Below are positions 50,486 to 61,341 of a stretch of DNA of 64,000 nt, piece after piece. Position 1 is the stretch's first letter. Every line of letters starts with the position of its first letter. Position numbers and translations under genes: made by a program. Where the stretch lies: positions 62,001-126,000 of the forward strand of contig JAKNSE010000038.1 of assembly GCA_023525975.1 (NCBI GenBank), in the 5' to 3' direction. Origin of the DNA: Smallanthus sonchifolius (Eukaryota; Streptophyta; Magnoliopsida; Asterales; Asteraceae). The notes below the pieces were generated by a model. It was not told the origin of the DNA, did not search any database, and worked only from the letters and a program-made list of their open reading frames with translations.

Positions 50486-51429
50486 GGTATGTATTCTTGA
50501 TTTCATCTCCAGATTTTGACTGCCAGTTGAGGAAAATGGATGGATGTGTATGTACAAATGTGTATTGCAATGTATTTGTTTATATATTTATATTTCATCA
50601 ATGACTAGCTTTGGTTTAATATCTTTGGAATGGCAAAGAACTTGCTTATGATTGATCAACTTGAACTAGTTTATATTATGTAAATCTACATGCATGATAA
50701 GTGTTTTAATAAAATTCGTGAACAAAATCTTGAAACGAGAGGAGCGTTCAATCCTTCATTCCTTTGTTTAAATCTACTGTCAATGTGATTTACAAGCAGT
50801 CTTTAGCAACCACTTCAGTGTCTATGGCGATGTTATGTTTACGGTTTACCTCATTGACATCCAAGTATCCAACATTTCATGTCTATTTGTTGATATTAAC
50901 ATCTAAACATTTACCAATGTGATGAATAGTAACCAGGGACAAACTGGTAATTTCACAGCGCTACATTACACGCGTCTTCTCCTAATGAAGCGGTGACTTG
51001 CTTCATCTTTCTCTTATCTAACGTGTATTGCTTCCATCCCACTCATCTCTTTCTCTTGCAGCTGTGAGGTCAGGTCTGGTGTTCAACATGAAGGGTTCCA
51101 TGGCCGCTTGCTCTGCCACCGTTACTGCCGTTCTCTAATCTCGTCGGATTAACCGGTACACCTTTGTGACGTCGCCGCTATGATTTTTTGCTTCATGATT
51201 TCATGTTCGACATCTGTGTGTAAATTTAGGTGTTTCATTTAATTTGATTTCATATACCCGTTTCATTTCCAATTAATCATACCTATTGTTTCTTGATGAA
51301 TTTGATGTTCGGTGACATCTTTATTACTTTCAATACCTTCAATTTTAGTTGTTGCTTTAATTTTGCTTTTGTGTTTTCTTGAGATAGGAGGCTTGAAAAT
51401 TAGGGTATTTTTTTTATTTGTTTCTACAG
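50486..51429. other. PPR 3' flank and left part of the captured-gene region
   Basis: No reading frame. A splice-acceptor-like TCTCTTGCAG at about 51053-51061 precedes short coding-like sequence of unknown origin. A Helitron 5' terminus (A|TC) was looked for but not convincingly found. Confidence 0.4.
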
Positions 51430-51785
51430 TGTGAATGCGTGGTATGACAGTTGATGATCCTAATGAGCCTCCTTATGTAGTTATGTTGCTCAAGTGTTAA
51501 CAGCTGCCCACTGATCATCAGATGGTTGAGGTCCGTCTACGTTTGAGTACCAGTTTGCAAAAGAATGTTTCATAGATGTAGAATGAAGAAGGTGATGTAA
51601 TGGGTTACCCCGGAACTAGAAGGTTAGATAAACATGTCTGAAATGTATTTTGAGATAATTTATGGTAAGAACTACTAATTGGTTTTCTTTTTATATGATA
51701 TATGAAGGTATTGCAAGAGTGAAATGCCCTATAATCTGGATGAATTTATGCTGCAATGTCATGGATGCCACTGCCAGGACTGGTA
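51430..51785 (+). pseudogene. BAH-PHD gene fragment (EBS/SHL-like)
   Basis: DDPNEPPYVVMLLK at about 51452 resembles the start of a plant BAH domain (D.S.PPYVA.I.K). After an intron-like gap, 51709-51782 reads YCKSEMPYNLDEFMLQC.GC, the start of the PHD finger of EARLY BOLTING IN SHORT DAYS / SHORT LIFE proteins (..CKCEMPYNPDDLMVQC..C), then stops at 51783. These proteins read histone H3 methylation. Here most of the BAH domain and the rest of the PHD finger are lost, and one finger Cys is replaced (CKS for CKC). Confidence 0.7.
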
Positions 51786-52034
51786 AGTATATTTTTATCA
51801 TCACATGAGTTGGCCCACTTAGATGGGAATAGTTATGGATACAGGGATATTGATGGGAGCAAAGTGCAAAAAGCTTTAAGGGAAAAGTGTGGGGAAGAAG
51901 GTTATGTTATTAGGCTATGTATTAACTTGCCTGATGGGAATTTGTATGCTACAAAGTACAAAGGCACCAGAATTGGTTTTGTACAGAGGGCAAAGCTATG
52001 CATATGCTACAGATGCAAAAAAATACCCTCTTAA
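51786..52034 (+). pseudogene. ASH2/TRAUCO-like SPRY-domain fragment
   Basis: Residues GNSYGYRDIDGSKVQKALRE, then EEGYVIRLCINLPDGNLYA and YKGTRIGF, match the SPRY core of ASH2-type proteins (TRAUCO in Arabidopsis: GYRDIDGSKVHKALREKYG..GDVIGFYINLP..). ASH2 is a subunit of COMPASS H3K4 methyltransferase complexes. It starts within 60 bases of the PHD fragment and in another frame, so two unrelated genes are joined. The block that should read GDVIGFYINLP is altered (VIRLCINLP) and the C-terminal half is missing. Confidence 0.75.
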
Positions 52035-52547
52035 AATTGTTCTTTATTAATGTTGTATATTTATGTCTGTAGAAATCTTTTGACATAATATATTTTTTTT
52101 TTGAAATTAGATGAATTGCTTTTGTGTTGGTTACAAGCAGGTTAGGTTGCAAGTTGAGTCTTATATTACTCTACAGAGTTCACATGTTGGGGTTTTGTTA
52201 CATAACTTAGTTAACGTATTGGGATATTTCCTTAAAAAAGGTTGCCAATGATTTCCTTCCTTATTTAGTATTCTGAACTTGAAACAACAAATGTAGTTAA
52301 TCTTGCACATTTTGCTAAACTGCAAATTATATGCAAAGAAATTTTACTTTTCGTTTGTCTATCAAATGTAATGATTTAAAACTGTGATATGATCGAATTC
52401 TAATGCTGTTATTTGTAATTTATTTGTTAACCTGTAGATTAAAAAGTAAAGTCACGCTTTTCTGTGTTTGTCAAATGACTGTTTATTTAAAAACCCTTTT
52501 TTTGTTTATATATAATGTGAGCATTATTTATATTTATTGCGTTTCAG

Positions 52548-52629
52548 GTTCTTAAAGATAATACTGTGAAAAAGGAGGAACTATGTGCAAGAGCTAAGGC
52601 GTTTGCAGACTCTTTGTCGTATCCTTCAG
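52548..52629 (+). pseudogene. Exon-like fragment, gene unknown
   Basis: 82 bases bounded by TTTCAG and CAG|GTGT read VLKDNTVKKEELCARAKAFA and on to SLSYPS. Intact splice signals and an open frame suggest an exon. I do not recognise the gene. Confidence 0.45.
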
Positions 52630-52863
52630 GTGTTAATATATGTACTATTGGTACCCCCGTCCGTATGGCAACATGGATTGGGTAACCGGTCAACCGGTTA
52701 TGCCTGATTGACTCATCAACAAAATTTTATAAAAACTGTTGTGTTGAATACGATTATAAAAACTCTATTTTGCTTTATGCAACCCAAAACAACCCATTTT
52801 CTGATTGTTTGTGCATGCCACTGTTTGACTTGATTGTTGATGCATAAATAATTATTATTTCAG

Positions 52864-53001
52864 AAGGCAAAATCAGCCAATGGAAATGAAAGTGAACCAA
52901 TATTGCACTCTGGTATGCATAATATTAACAAGTTCAACACAAACAATGTTTCAAGAACTACAGAATCTGATCAAAGTTCTCAAACTACCATGGTTGTACA
53001 G
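52864..53001 (+). pseudogene. Exon-like fragment, gene unknown
   Basis: 138 bases between TTTCAG and CAG|GTAT stay open (KAKSANGNESEPILHSGM.., polar, Ser/Thr/Asn-rich). Its phase does not continue cleanly from the preceding exon-like piece. Confidence 0.4.
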
Positions 53002-53399
53002 GTATATTATTCATTTTTGTTTACTTTTTATTCATAAGTAATAATGATTGTAATTTTAACCCATTTACATTTTAACATTGCATATTAACAATTGGTTGAT
53101 GACACCTACTCATCATCTATAGGTTACTTTAGAGAACAAGTATGCTACTATGAATAAATATTATACATTATACTTTAGAAGAAAAATCTATATATAGAAG
53201 AAAAAGTTCTAGGTTTAAACTTTAACAGATTCACTTAGGGTTTTTTTCAAATTAAAAAATAACTTAACCTGTAATACCCCACTAAACCCAAACCAATAAA
53301 CACCTATATATTGTCCTTTCTATGATTTTTTTTTTCATGGTACTCTTGCTGTGTGCTCGGGTAGAAAGATATATGGTCGGATTTGATCAGTGTGTAATG

Positions 53400-53407
53400 C
53401 TCTATAG
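53400..53407. repeat. 8-bp target-site duplication (CTCTATAG), left copy
   Basis: CTCTATAG here and at 53776-53783 flank the MITE exactly. Confidence 0.9.
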
Positions 53408-53775
53408 CATAGTTGTCAATAGCGCTCGTAGCGCGCGCTATAGCGCGCTACATAGCGTTTCGTTAAGGCACCGCTATTTCCATTTCTCGACCAGATAGCG
53501 ACCCAATAGCGTTTTTTCTTTTTTTTTTTAATTATTTTTTAATTTTTTACTTGATTAATATAAATAGGGTTGCTAATAACCCTAATATATGAAGATTTAG
53601 ATGATTATTGATTATAATTGCTACAAATCCTACAATAGTTGAATATAAAATATTTCTAAAAATTTCTAGCAGTGTATCGCTAAACGTGAAATAGCGCCCG
53701 CTATTTACCGCTATTCGCTACGTAGCGTATAGGTGGCTTGTCGCTATTTACCGCTATTCGCTATTGACAACTATG
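53408..53775. mobile_element. hAT-type MITE, 368 bp
   Basis: The ends are perfect 17-base inverted repeats (CATAGTTGTCAATAGCG), flanked by the 8-base duplication CTCTATAG. Subterminal regions are packed with AGCG / CGCTA words that can fold back. There is no coding capacity. Eight-base duplications point to hAT mobilisation. It is nested in the captured-gene region. Confidence 0.9.
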
Positions 53776-54267
53776 CTCTATAGTTGCCAACGACAATGAA
53801 CTAAACTTGGAGCTTGAATTATATTGATTGTCAATGTAATATTTTTTTTATGTAGAGGTAATCAATATCAGGCTATACATTATTGAGTTGTAACTTAGAA
53901 TTGACATTGGTGTAAATATAACACATATGTGACAATATGAACATGGAAATACTGTGGCATTTTGATCTGTGTATTTAAACTAATTTAATATATTTAGCCT
54001 TCTTTATAAATTTTTTAATATTATCAATTATTTTATGTAACTGGGATTTATGTAAACACATATTTTAGGTTAAGCTTTAATATGTGTTATGGGATAACGC
54101 ACCTTGCGGCAACCCTAAGAGATCCTATTAACTTTCCTGTCAAGTGTAAAAAGGTGTCGACATTGCTGTCTTAGTTTTCTTACTAAAAGCCAACAAAAGG
54201 TAAAGTTCATTCCAAGTGGTATGACTTATGAAAAGTGACAAATTTAATTCATATATTAGTGCAACAG

Positions 54268-54340
54268 GTTGAAAGTTTAAATTCACACCATAAAGATCTT
54301 GCAAACCAACTGAATTCCTTAAAGGTTGCAGCATCGCCAG
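54268..54340 (+). pseudogene. Exon-like fragment, coiled-coil type
   Basis: 73 bases between CAACAG and CAG|GTAAGG read VESLNSHHKDLANQLNSLKV, a heptad-like segment. The gene is not identified. Confidence 0.45.
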
Positions 54341-54803
54341 GTAAGGTTGTACCTCATCGAATTGAGGAACTTACGAAACTAATACCTGTTACCGTGAAGA
54401 TATTTTAAAGTGTGTTAAGGTTTTTTGTGCCGTTTAAAGTGGGATTTGATCACTACAACCATTTAAAGGGTGTTTGGGTTGATTAGACCAATTAAAAGTG
54501 CATTTCGACGATTAGGATCATTTAAAGCGTGTTCACGTTGTTTTAACACTCTAAAAGTATATTTCGATGATTTGTTTTAGTTGTTTTGACACGTTTAAAA
54601 TATGTTTTGATCATTAAGATCATTAAAGAGTTTTTTTTTTCACCCTTTTAAAATGTGTTGTGATCATTAACATCATTTAAAGTGTCCTGTGGTTATACTT
54701 AAAGTGTTTTCCGGTTACTTTGCCCAGTTTGAGGTTTGTGTTTATCTTTAAGATAATAAAAAGTTTTGATTTTGTTTAACCATGCTACTTTTGATTGTGT
54801 GTA

Positions 54804-54866
54804 GGGAAAGCTCTTTTACAATGCTCTTGGACCGGATGAAGCGTGTTTGAATGAACTTATGTTTTG
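54804..54866 (+). pseudogene. Exon-like fragment, gene unknown
   Basis: 63 bases between GTGTAG and TTTTG|GTATG are open: GKLFYNALGPDEACLNELMF. The borders look like splice sites. I do not recognise the family. Confidence 0.4.
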
Positions 54867-54967
54867 GTATGTCATTACTATCTAATGATGTTATAACAAT
54901 ATAAAACCATTCATATGAACCTACTTTGTATTACAATTTTTTGACCATTTTTGGAAGTACGGGTGTT

Positions 54968-55022
54968 ACTCAATCGTGGTATACAAATAAGAATTACTTA
55001 ATCGTGGTATACAAATAAGAAT
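54968..55022. repeat. 27-bp tandem duplication
   Basis: A segment centred on AATCGTGGTATACAAATAAG is present twice in tandem immediately before the Helitron-type terminus. Confidence 0.75.
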
Positions 55023-55023
55023 T

Positions 55024-55056
55024 CCCCGTCGCAACGCGCGGATGGGAAAAAACTAG
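55024..55056 (+). mobile_element. Helitron-type 3' terminus
   Basis: A GC-rich imperfect hairpin (stem CCCGTC / GATGGG plus an inner GC pair, loop AACGC) is followed after a short A run by CTAG at 55053-55056 and then T. Helitrons end in a hairpin about 10 bases before CTRR and insert between A and T. The multi-gene exon chimera to its left supports the call. No 5' TC end was found. Confidence 0.75.
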
Positions 55057-55628
55057 TTTGATACATTTAACAATAACATGTTGGTGATTCGCTTGAGTTA
55101 ATAGGCATAGCACTTTGATATTTGATACCCCTTTACTACTAAAAAATGCATTAAATTTGAACAAACTTTCGGGGCTTGAGCACCCTTGTTTATTAGTCCT
55201 GTATACAACTAATAGGTGTAAGGCGTAATGCAAGATTCAAGCAGTAAAATGTAATATTTGTGGGTGGTTTATTGTTCTCAGATAGATAGGTGACCATGCT
55301 ACAGCTGCTAGGAAGCAGAAAACTTTTTTTTTCTGGATTCTAATAATTATGCTGCAAATTTGGATAAAATGAAGCTATTGAATCTTTGTTCTTTCTTGAA
55401 TCAGATATTTGTAGAAATTCTCTGTGAAAAGATGTTGAAATGATATCTTAGGGAGTTTTGGGATTGGAGATAGCAAGAGATGGCTGGGTTTTTATTATCC
55501 CTGAAAAATTCTAAGACCATCTCCAAAGTTTTTGTCGGGATGTTGATGCGTCGGTTGTCAGGGTCGGGTCTCGGAGTCGTGTGAGCCAGATCCACCCTTT
55601 TCCGATCCTTACCTAGAGCTGCAACTAA
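55057..55628. other. Non-coding stretch, nothing recognised
   Basis: Frames on the minus strand at 54994-55233 and 55401-55823 have no family resemblance. No repeat structure is evident. Confidence 0.45.
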
Positions 55629-55726
55629 GGGGCTGTTTGGTTCATTAAGAGTTGAACAATTAAAAGCTCTGAATGGTTTTTGAGCTGAACCATTAAGAGG
55701 CTGGCAAAATCTGAAACAAACACCCC
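55629..55726. mobile_element. Small MITE, 98 bp
   Basis: The segment opens GGGGCTGTTTGGTT and closes AAACAAACACCCC, imperfect inverted ends of a common plant MITE type. Internal words (CATTAAGAG) also recur. No clean target duplication. Confidence 0.55.
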
Positions 55727-55753
55727 ATACATCTGACCGATTCAGAGGTAACC

Positions 55754-56000
55754 TGTTAGAAGTAGTCCTGAGTAAGAGGTAATACAGAGAATAATGGAAT
55801 TGAATTGTAAAGTTGTATTGCATAATTACAAGAGATACAAGGAGAATAAATAGCCAAACACTATACAGGGGAGTAATCCTAGGAGCTATATAAGGGATGA
55901 CTATAAGGAGTTATGATCATCCTTTGACTAACAAGAATATTCTAAAATAATAAAATCAAATATAATTTAAATGTTTGATTTGGTATTGGTCTTGATACGC
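55754..56000 (-). mobile_element. Copia LTR, antisense
   Basis: On the minus strand the segment ends in CTTCTAACA (plus strand TGTTAGAAG at 55754). It is preceded by a purine tract (GGGGGCG) right after the copia pol end at about 56010. About 250 bases. Confidence 0.6.
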
Positions 56001-56021
56001 CCCCGCAAGATGGAGGATCCA

Positions 56022-56166
56022 TTAAATACTCCAATCTTGGAACGAAGATGAAGAAATGTGCAGCGTCCAAGAGGTTTTTATGAGAGCATCAACTAGTTGG
56101 TCGGCTGAACTGATGTGGAGAACCCGTAGACCCGTTAGCAGCCTTTTCTCGAACAAAACGTGCATC
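56022..56166 (-). pseudogene. Copia pol C-terminal tail
   Basis: The minus strand reads LRVLHISSADQLVDALIK, the conserved end of copia polyprotein (..YVPS.DQ.AD..TK..). It is cut at about 56166, where hAT sequence begins. Confidence 0.75.
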
Positions 56167-58528
56167 CTTTTAATAAAAAATAAATAAAAAAATAACAAAT
56201 ATAAAACATAAAGTGCAACGTTTATTAATATTTGAAAAGTTCGGAAATTAAAAAACACGAGAAGATAAAATTATAATATTGTAAAACATTACAAATGACA
56301 ATATATATTTTTATTTTTTGGAATATTAATTGATTTTTCTTGTGCGTTATCTTCAGAACTGGAGCTTCGTAGCCTTGCATCTTCGGCTAGTTCTTCATCG
56401 GTGACTGGTTCAGATATTCCAAGATCAACCTCGTTATTGTGTATGATTTCTTCGGCTTGAATTTCGTCTTCGAGAGAAGTTTGGTCTTGTATCCTATCAA
56501 TTGCATCCAAATGGTCCTTCAAACAAATGCATATTTCCATCGCTAAGGGGGTGAGTCTAGTCCTTCGTATCGATAAGTTCCTGCCACTAAAAGAAAACGC
56601 AGATTCCGAAGCTACCGTGGAAGCTTGGACGGTTAGTAAATCACGGGCCATGGCGGAAAGAATCGGAAACGAAGCTTTGTTTTTTTTTTCCACCAAGCCA
56701 AAAAATCAAACTCTTCAAAAACGGTAGGAGGCATAAACGCTAAAAAGTTTGTGCCAATATACCTTCCTAGTTCGCTACTCGGGGTGGTACCTCGAGCGCG
56801 TTTACTAAATTCATTTAACATTTCGTTATATAAATTCAAATTAACATCTGTTGAACTACCAATTGATGATGTACCCATTGTATCATGTGGAGTCGGAGTT
56901 GTACCACATTTGTGTAAATAAACATCAAATAAATCTTGTAAACATTTGTTAAAATATGTTTTTGTGCCTTGTGCAAAATGGATGTCTTCACTATCCAAAT
57001 TCAAAGCGTAAGTAATTCTATCAATCAACGTTTCAACCCCGAAAACATTTATGGTAGGGTTTAACGTGGCGGCACAAGTTATAACGAGAGGCATTTCTTT
57101 AAAATATTTTACTAATTTTTCTTTTATCGGTTCTATCATATTTGTAAAAAGAGTTTTTATTTTCAAGTTCATACAACTTGTTAGCTGTTAAATATATTTG
57201 TTTTAGAGTTAATGAACTTGTGAGATAATATACACCGGATAAAAAAGTGGTGGCGGTTTTGAAAACTTCAAGCAATTCGGTTACGTCTTTTAAAATGTCC
57301 CAACTCGTAGACGGAAACTTTAGAATTTTACGACGAGGTTTTGAGGCAAGCATTTCATGAAATAGTTCTAAAGTTTCTCTTTGTCGTAAAGCGTTATAAA
57401 ACATATTATAAGTCGAGTTCCATCTTGTCTCGACGTCCCAATTCGGACCTAAGCAAAGATTATTCGTTTCACTACAAAATCTAATATAATTATAGTATCT
57501 TTTTTTGTTACTAAAAATATCTTTAAGCATTAGTCGAAAAGCATATGTTAAGTTTGAAACCACTTCAATTGCAAGCCCGGCTTGCACCGCCAAGTTAATG
57601 ATGTGTGCGACACATCGACTATGGAAAAAAAACGCCGTTGCAAACCGGTTTATATTTAATTTTTAGTTTTTGAACCGCATTTGTATTATTAGATGCATTA
57701 TCAAAAGACATTGAAAAAAGTTTATTTTGTAATTTAAATTCGGTTATAACACCATCTAATATGTAAAATAAATTTTCGCCGGTGTGTGGATATTCAAACA
57801 AGTCAAACGCGATTGTACGCTTCATCATTTGCCACGTTTTGGGATCAACCCAATGCGCGTTAACGCAAAGGTACGAATCTGGTATGCCATGTGGAGCCGA
57901 CCAAACATCGGTGGTTAAGTTTACACCGGTTTCCAAATTTTCAAAACCCAAAATTAATTCTTTTTTTGCTTTTTTCCACATTTTTATACAATCTCGTCTA
58001 AGGGTGGTGCGACTTACTTGATGATAACGTGGTTGGAGTGTCTCTTGAATCATCCTTTTGTCAAAGTGGTTGAACGACAATCATTCTTGAATCACTACCC
58101 TCGCCATTCGATCTCGAACAATATTTGGATCAAAGTTCCAAATTCCTCCTACGCTTGTCATCGAGGCATGACCTTCACTTGGAATTCCCTTCAAGGACGG
58201 GCAAGATATTTCTTTATGCGTTTTCAATCTAGTGTTTGAATATTTCCCCAAAAACGCACCACACATCTTGCACCGAGCACGTTCCTTCCCGTTTGACAAC
58301 AAACATAAATCGTAATTGCACCAAATTGCCGGATTTCTCGTTGTTGGTCGAATTTCCACAACGACAACACTTGACATGGTTATTTTCTTTCAGAGAGTTT
58401 AGAGAGCGTTTTTGAGCGTTTAAAGAGCGGTTTTAGAGATTAGAGAGTGTAGAAAGAGGTGTGATTAAACCTAAACACCCCCCACCTATTTATAGTGAAT
58501 TAAAGGTGAAAAAAGGCAAAAAAAGTCA
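56167..58528 (-). mobile_element. hAT element copy A, nearly full transposase, dead
   Basis: Minus-strand transposase in order: BED zinc finger (58081-58377; CKMC..LKTHKEISC), catalytic start LTTDVWSAPHG and second acidic site FSMSFDNASNN (57619-58080), HIINLAVQAG then DVETRWNSTYNMFY (57099-57640), the pre-dimerisation region (56700-57172), and the C-terminal dimerisation domain (56289-56696; ASTVASESAFSFSGRNLSIRRTRL). Frames break at 58080, 57600, 57130 and at a long T run near 56690, so no active enzyme is expected. It is the most complete copy in the window. The left tip is lost against copia sequence at 56167. The right tip is lost at about 58528, where UGT-promoter sequence starts. Confidence 0.9.
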
Positions 58529-58822
58529 AGTTCTTCAATTTGAACATTGGTTATTCAAAGTACGCAAAATGTACTCTAATGTACTATTTCGGCGGAAATG
58601 TCGACAAAAGAGAACCGAAACATTGACAACACAATCATGACACGTGGAGTTTTGTCCCACGAAGTGAATTATTCCGCTGGAAATAAGTGAACTTTTTCGT
58701 TGGCGTACGCACTGTTGGACACGTGCCATTTTCAATTTCAAATTATTTCCTTTAACCATATTTGAATGTAAATTCAATTTCAACTTGAGATGTAAATGGC
58801 AGGTTAGACCACTTCCTTCAAC
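58529..58822 (+). promoter_or_regulatory. Displaced UGT promoter segment, copy 1, with two G-boxes
   Basis: About 294 bases ending in CCTTCAAC, the same octamer that begins the UGT-proximal sequence after the hAT element. It contains CACGTG at 58641-58646 and 58720-58725, the core bound by plant bZIP and bHLH factors. Before the hAT insertion, this segment would have joined the TATA-containing UGT leader. A minus-strand open frame across it has no family resemblance. Confidence 0.65.
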
Positions 58823-61047
58823 TAGAGGTGAACAAAACGGTTTTTTTACCCGAACTGGTTCGAACCCGACCCGAACCGGTTTGGTCAACGTAAAGTCAAA
58901 ACCGGTTTGGCCCTAAACCGGTTCGGGTTAACCCGGTTTGGAGGCAAGGAAATCCCTAACCTATTAAATCGGTTAGGGTTGGGTTGAAACCGGTTTGTCC
59001 GTTAAACCGGTTTTAAATAAAAAAATCGAATAAATTCAAATAAATTTGATATTTTTAATAAAAAATAAATAAAAAAAATAACAAATATAAAACATAAAGT
59101 GCAACGTTTATTAATATTTGGAAAGTTCGAAAATTAAAAAACATGAGAAGATAAAATTATAAAATTGTAAAACATTACAAATGACAATATATATTTTTAT
59201 TTTTTGGAATATTAATTGATTATTCTTGTGCGTTATCTTCAGAACTGGAGCTTCGTAGCCTTGCATCTTCGGCTAGTTCTTCATCGGTGACTGGTTCAGA
59301 TATTCCAAGATCAACCTCGTTGTTGTGTATGATTTCTTCGGCTTGAATTTCGTCTTCGAGAGAAGTTTGGTCTTGTATCCTATCAATTGCATCCAAATGG
59401 TCCTTCAAACAAATGCATATTTCCATCGCTAAGGGGGTGAGTTTAGTCCTTCGTATCGATAAGTTCCTGCCACTAAAAGAAAACGCAGATTCCGAAGCTA
59501 CCGTGGAAGCTTGGACGGTTAGTAAATCACGGGCTATGGCGGAAAGAATCGGAAACGAAGCTTCGTTTTTTTTTCCACCAAGCCAAAATATCAAACTCCT
59601 CAAAAACGGTAGGAGGCATAAACGCTAAAAAGTTTGTGCCAATATACCTTCATAGTTCGCTACTCGGGGTGGTACCTCGAGCGCGTTTACTAAATTCATT
59701 TAACATTTCGTTATATAAATTCAAATTAACACTCTCGAACTACCACTTGATGATGTACCCATTGTATCATGTGGAGTCGGAGTTGTACCACATTTGTGTA
59801 AATAAACATCAAATAAATCTTGTAAACATTTGTTAAAATATGTTTTTGTGCCTTGTGCAAAATGGATGTCTTCACTATCCAAATTCAAAGCGTAAGTAAT
59901 TCTATCAATCAACGTTTCAACCCCGAAAACATTTATGGTAGGGTTTAACGTGGCGGCACAAGTTATAACGGGAGACATTTCTTTAAAATATTTTACTAAT
60001 TTTTCTTTCATCGGTTCTATCATATTTGTAAAAAGAGTGATTTTATTTTCAAGTTCATACAACTTGTTAGCTATTAAATATATTTCTTTTAGAGTTAATG
60101 GACTTGTGGATAATATACACCGGATAAAAAAGTGGTGGCGGTTTTGAAAACTTCAAGCAATTCGGTTACGTCTTTTAAAATGTCCCAACTCGTAGGCGGA
60201 AACTTTAGAATTTTACGACGAGGTTTTGAGGCAAGCATTTCATGAAATAGTTCTAAAGTTTCTCTTTGTCGTAAAGCGCTATAAAACATATTATAAGTCG
60301 AGTTCCATCTTGTCTCGACGTCCCAATTCGGACCTAAGCAAAGATTATTCGTTTCACTACAAAATCTAGTATGCCATGTGGAGCCGACCAAACATCGGTG
60401 GTTAAGTTTACACCGGTTTCCAAATTTTCAAAACCCAAAATTAATTCTTTTTTTGCTTTTTTCCACATTTTTATACAATCTCGTCTAAGGATGATGCGAC
60501 CTATTTGATGATAACGTGGTTGGAGTGTCTCTTGAATCATCCTTGTCAAGCGCGGATTGTCAAAGTGGATGAACAACAATCCTTCTTGAATCACTACCCT
60601 CGCCATTCGATCTCGAACAATATTTGGATCAAAGTTCCAAATTCCTCATTCGCTTGTCATCGAGGCTTGACCTTCACTTGAAATTCCCTTCAAGGACGGG
60701 CAAGATATTTCTTTATGCGTTTTCAATCTAGTGTTTGAATATTTCCCCAAAAACGCACCACACATCTTGGACCGAGCACGTTCCTTCCCGTTTGACAACA
60801 AACATAAATCGTAATTGCACCAATTGCCGGATTTCTCGTTGTTGGTCGAATTTCCACAACGATAATTTCGTTTGAGGAACCACCAACACTTGACATGGTT
60901 ATTTTCTTTCAGAGAGTTTAGAGAGCGTTTTTGAGCGTTTAAAGAGCGGTTTTAGAGATTAGAGAGTGTAGAAAGAGGTGTGATTAAACCTAAACACCCC
61001 CCACCTATTTATAGTGAATTATAGGTGAAAAAAGGCAAAAAAAGTCA
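58823..61047 (-). mobile_element. hAT element copy B, right-truncated and internally deleted
   Basis: It begins with the left tip TAGAGGTGAACAAAACGG, preceded by CCTTCAAC at 58815-58822. Left subterminal ACCGGTTT motifs run to 59010. Transposase pieces on the minus strand (59220-60880) match copy A, but about 415 bases between the TRWNSTY region and the DVWSAPHG region are deleted near 60369. The BED finger is frameshifted. The right end is missing at the same point as in copy A. Confidence 0.88.
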
Positions 61048-61341
61048 AGTTCTTCAATTTGAACATTGGTTATTCAAAGTACACAAAATGTACTCTAATG
61101 TACTATTTCGACGGAAATGTCGACAAAAGAGAACCGAAACATTGACAACACAATCATGACACGTGGAGTTTTGTCCCACGAAGTGAATTATTCCGCTAGA
61201 AATAAGTGAACTTTTTCGTTGGCGTACGCACTGTTGGACACGTGCCATTTTCAATTTCAAATTATGTCCTTTAACCATATTTGAATGTAAATTCAATTTC
61301 AACTTGAGATGTAAATGGCAGGTTAGACCACTTGCTTCAAC
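61048..61341 (+). promoter_or_regulatory. Displaced UGT promoter segment, copy 2
   Basis: Near-identical to 58529-58822 (offset 2519), with G-boxes at 61160-61165 and 61239-61244. Its last octamer is GCTTCAAC, one change from the target duplication. Confidence 0.65.

Noticed and set aside
50205..50570. 121-codon minus-strand frame over the PPR 3' end
   Set aside because: It lies antisense to well-supported PPR and E motifs and has no family resemblance.
52684..52699. AACCGGTCAACCGGTT as a possible hAT terminus
   Set aside because: It is a short inverted word similar to the hAT subterminal motif, but no tip (TAGAGGTG) or target duplication is nearby.
55401..55823. 140-codon minus-strand frame
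   Set aside because: It runs through the MITE and the copia LTR and has no conserved motif.
58535..58888. Minus-strand 117-codon frame, also at 61054-61386
   Set aside because: It covers the displaced promoter segment and hAT tip, is duplicated with them, and resembles no family.
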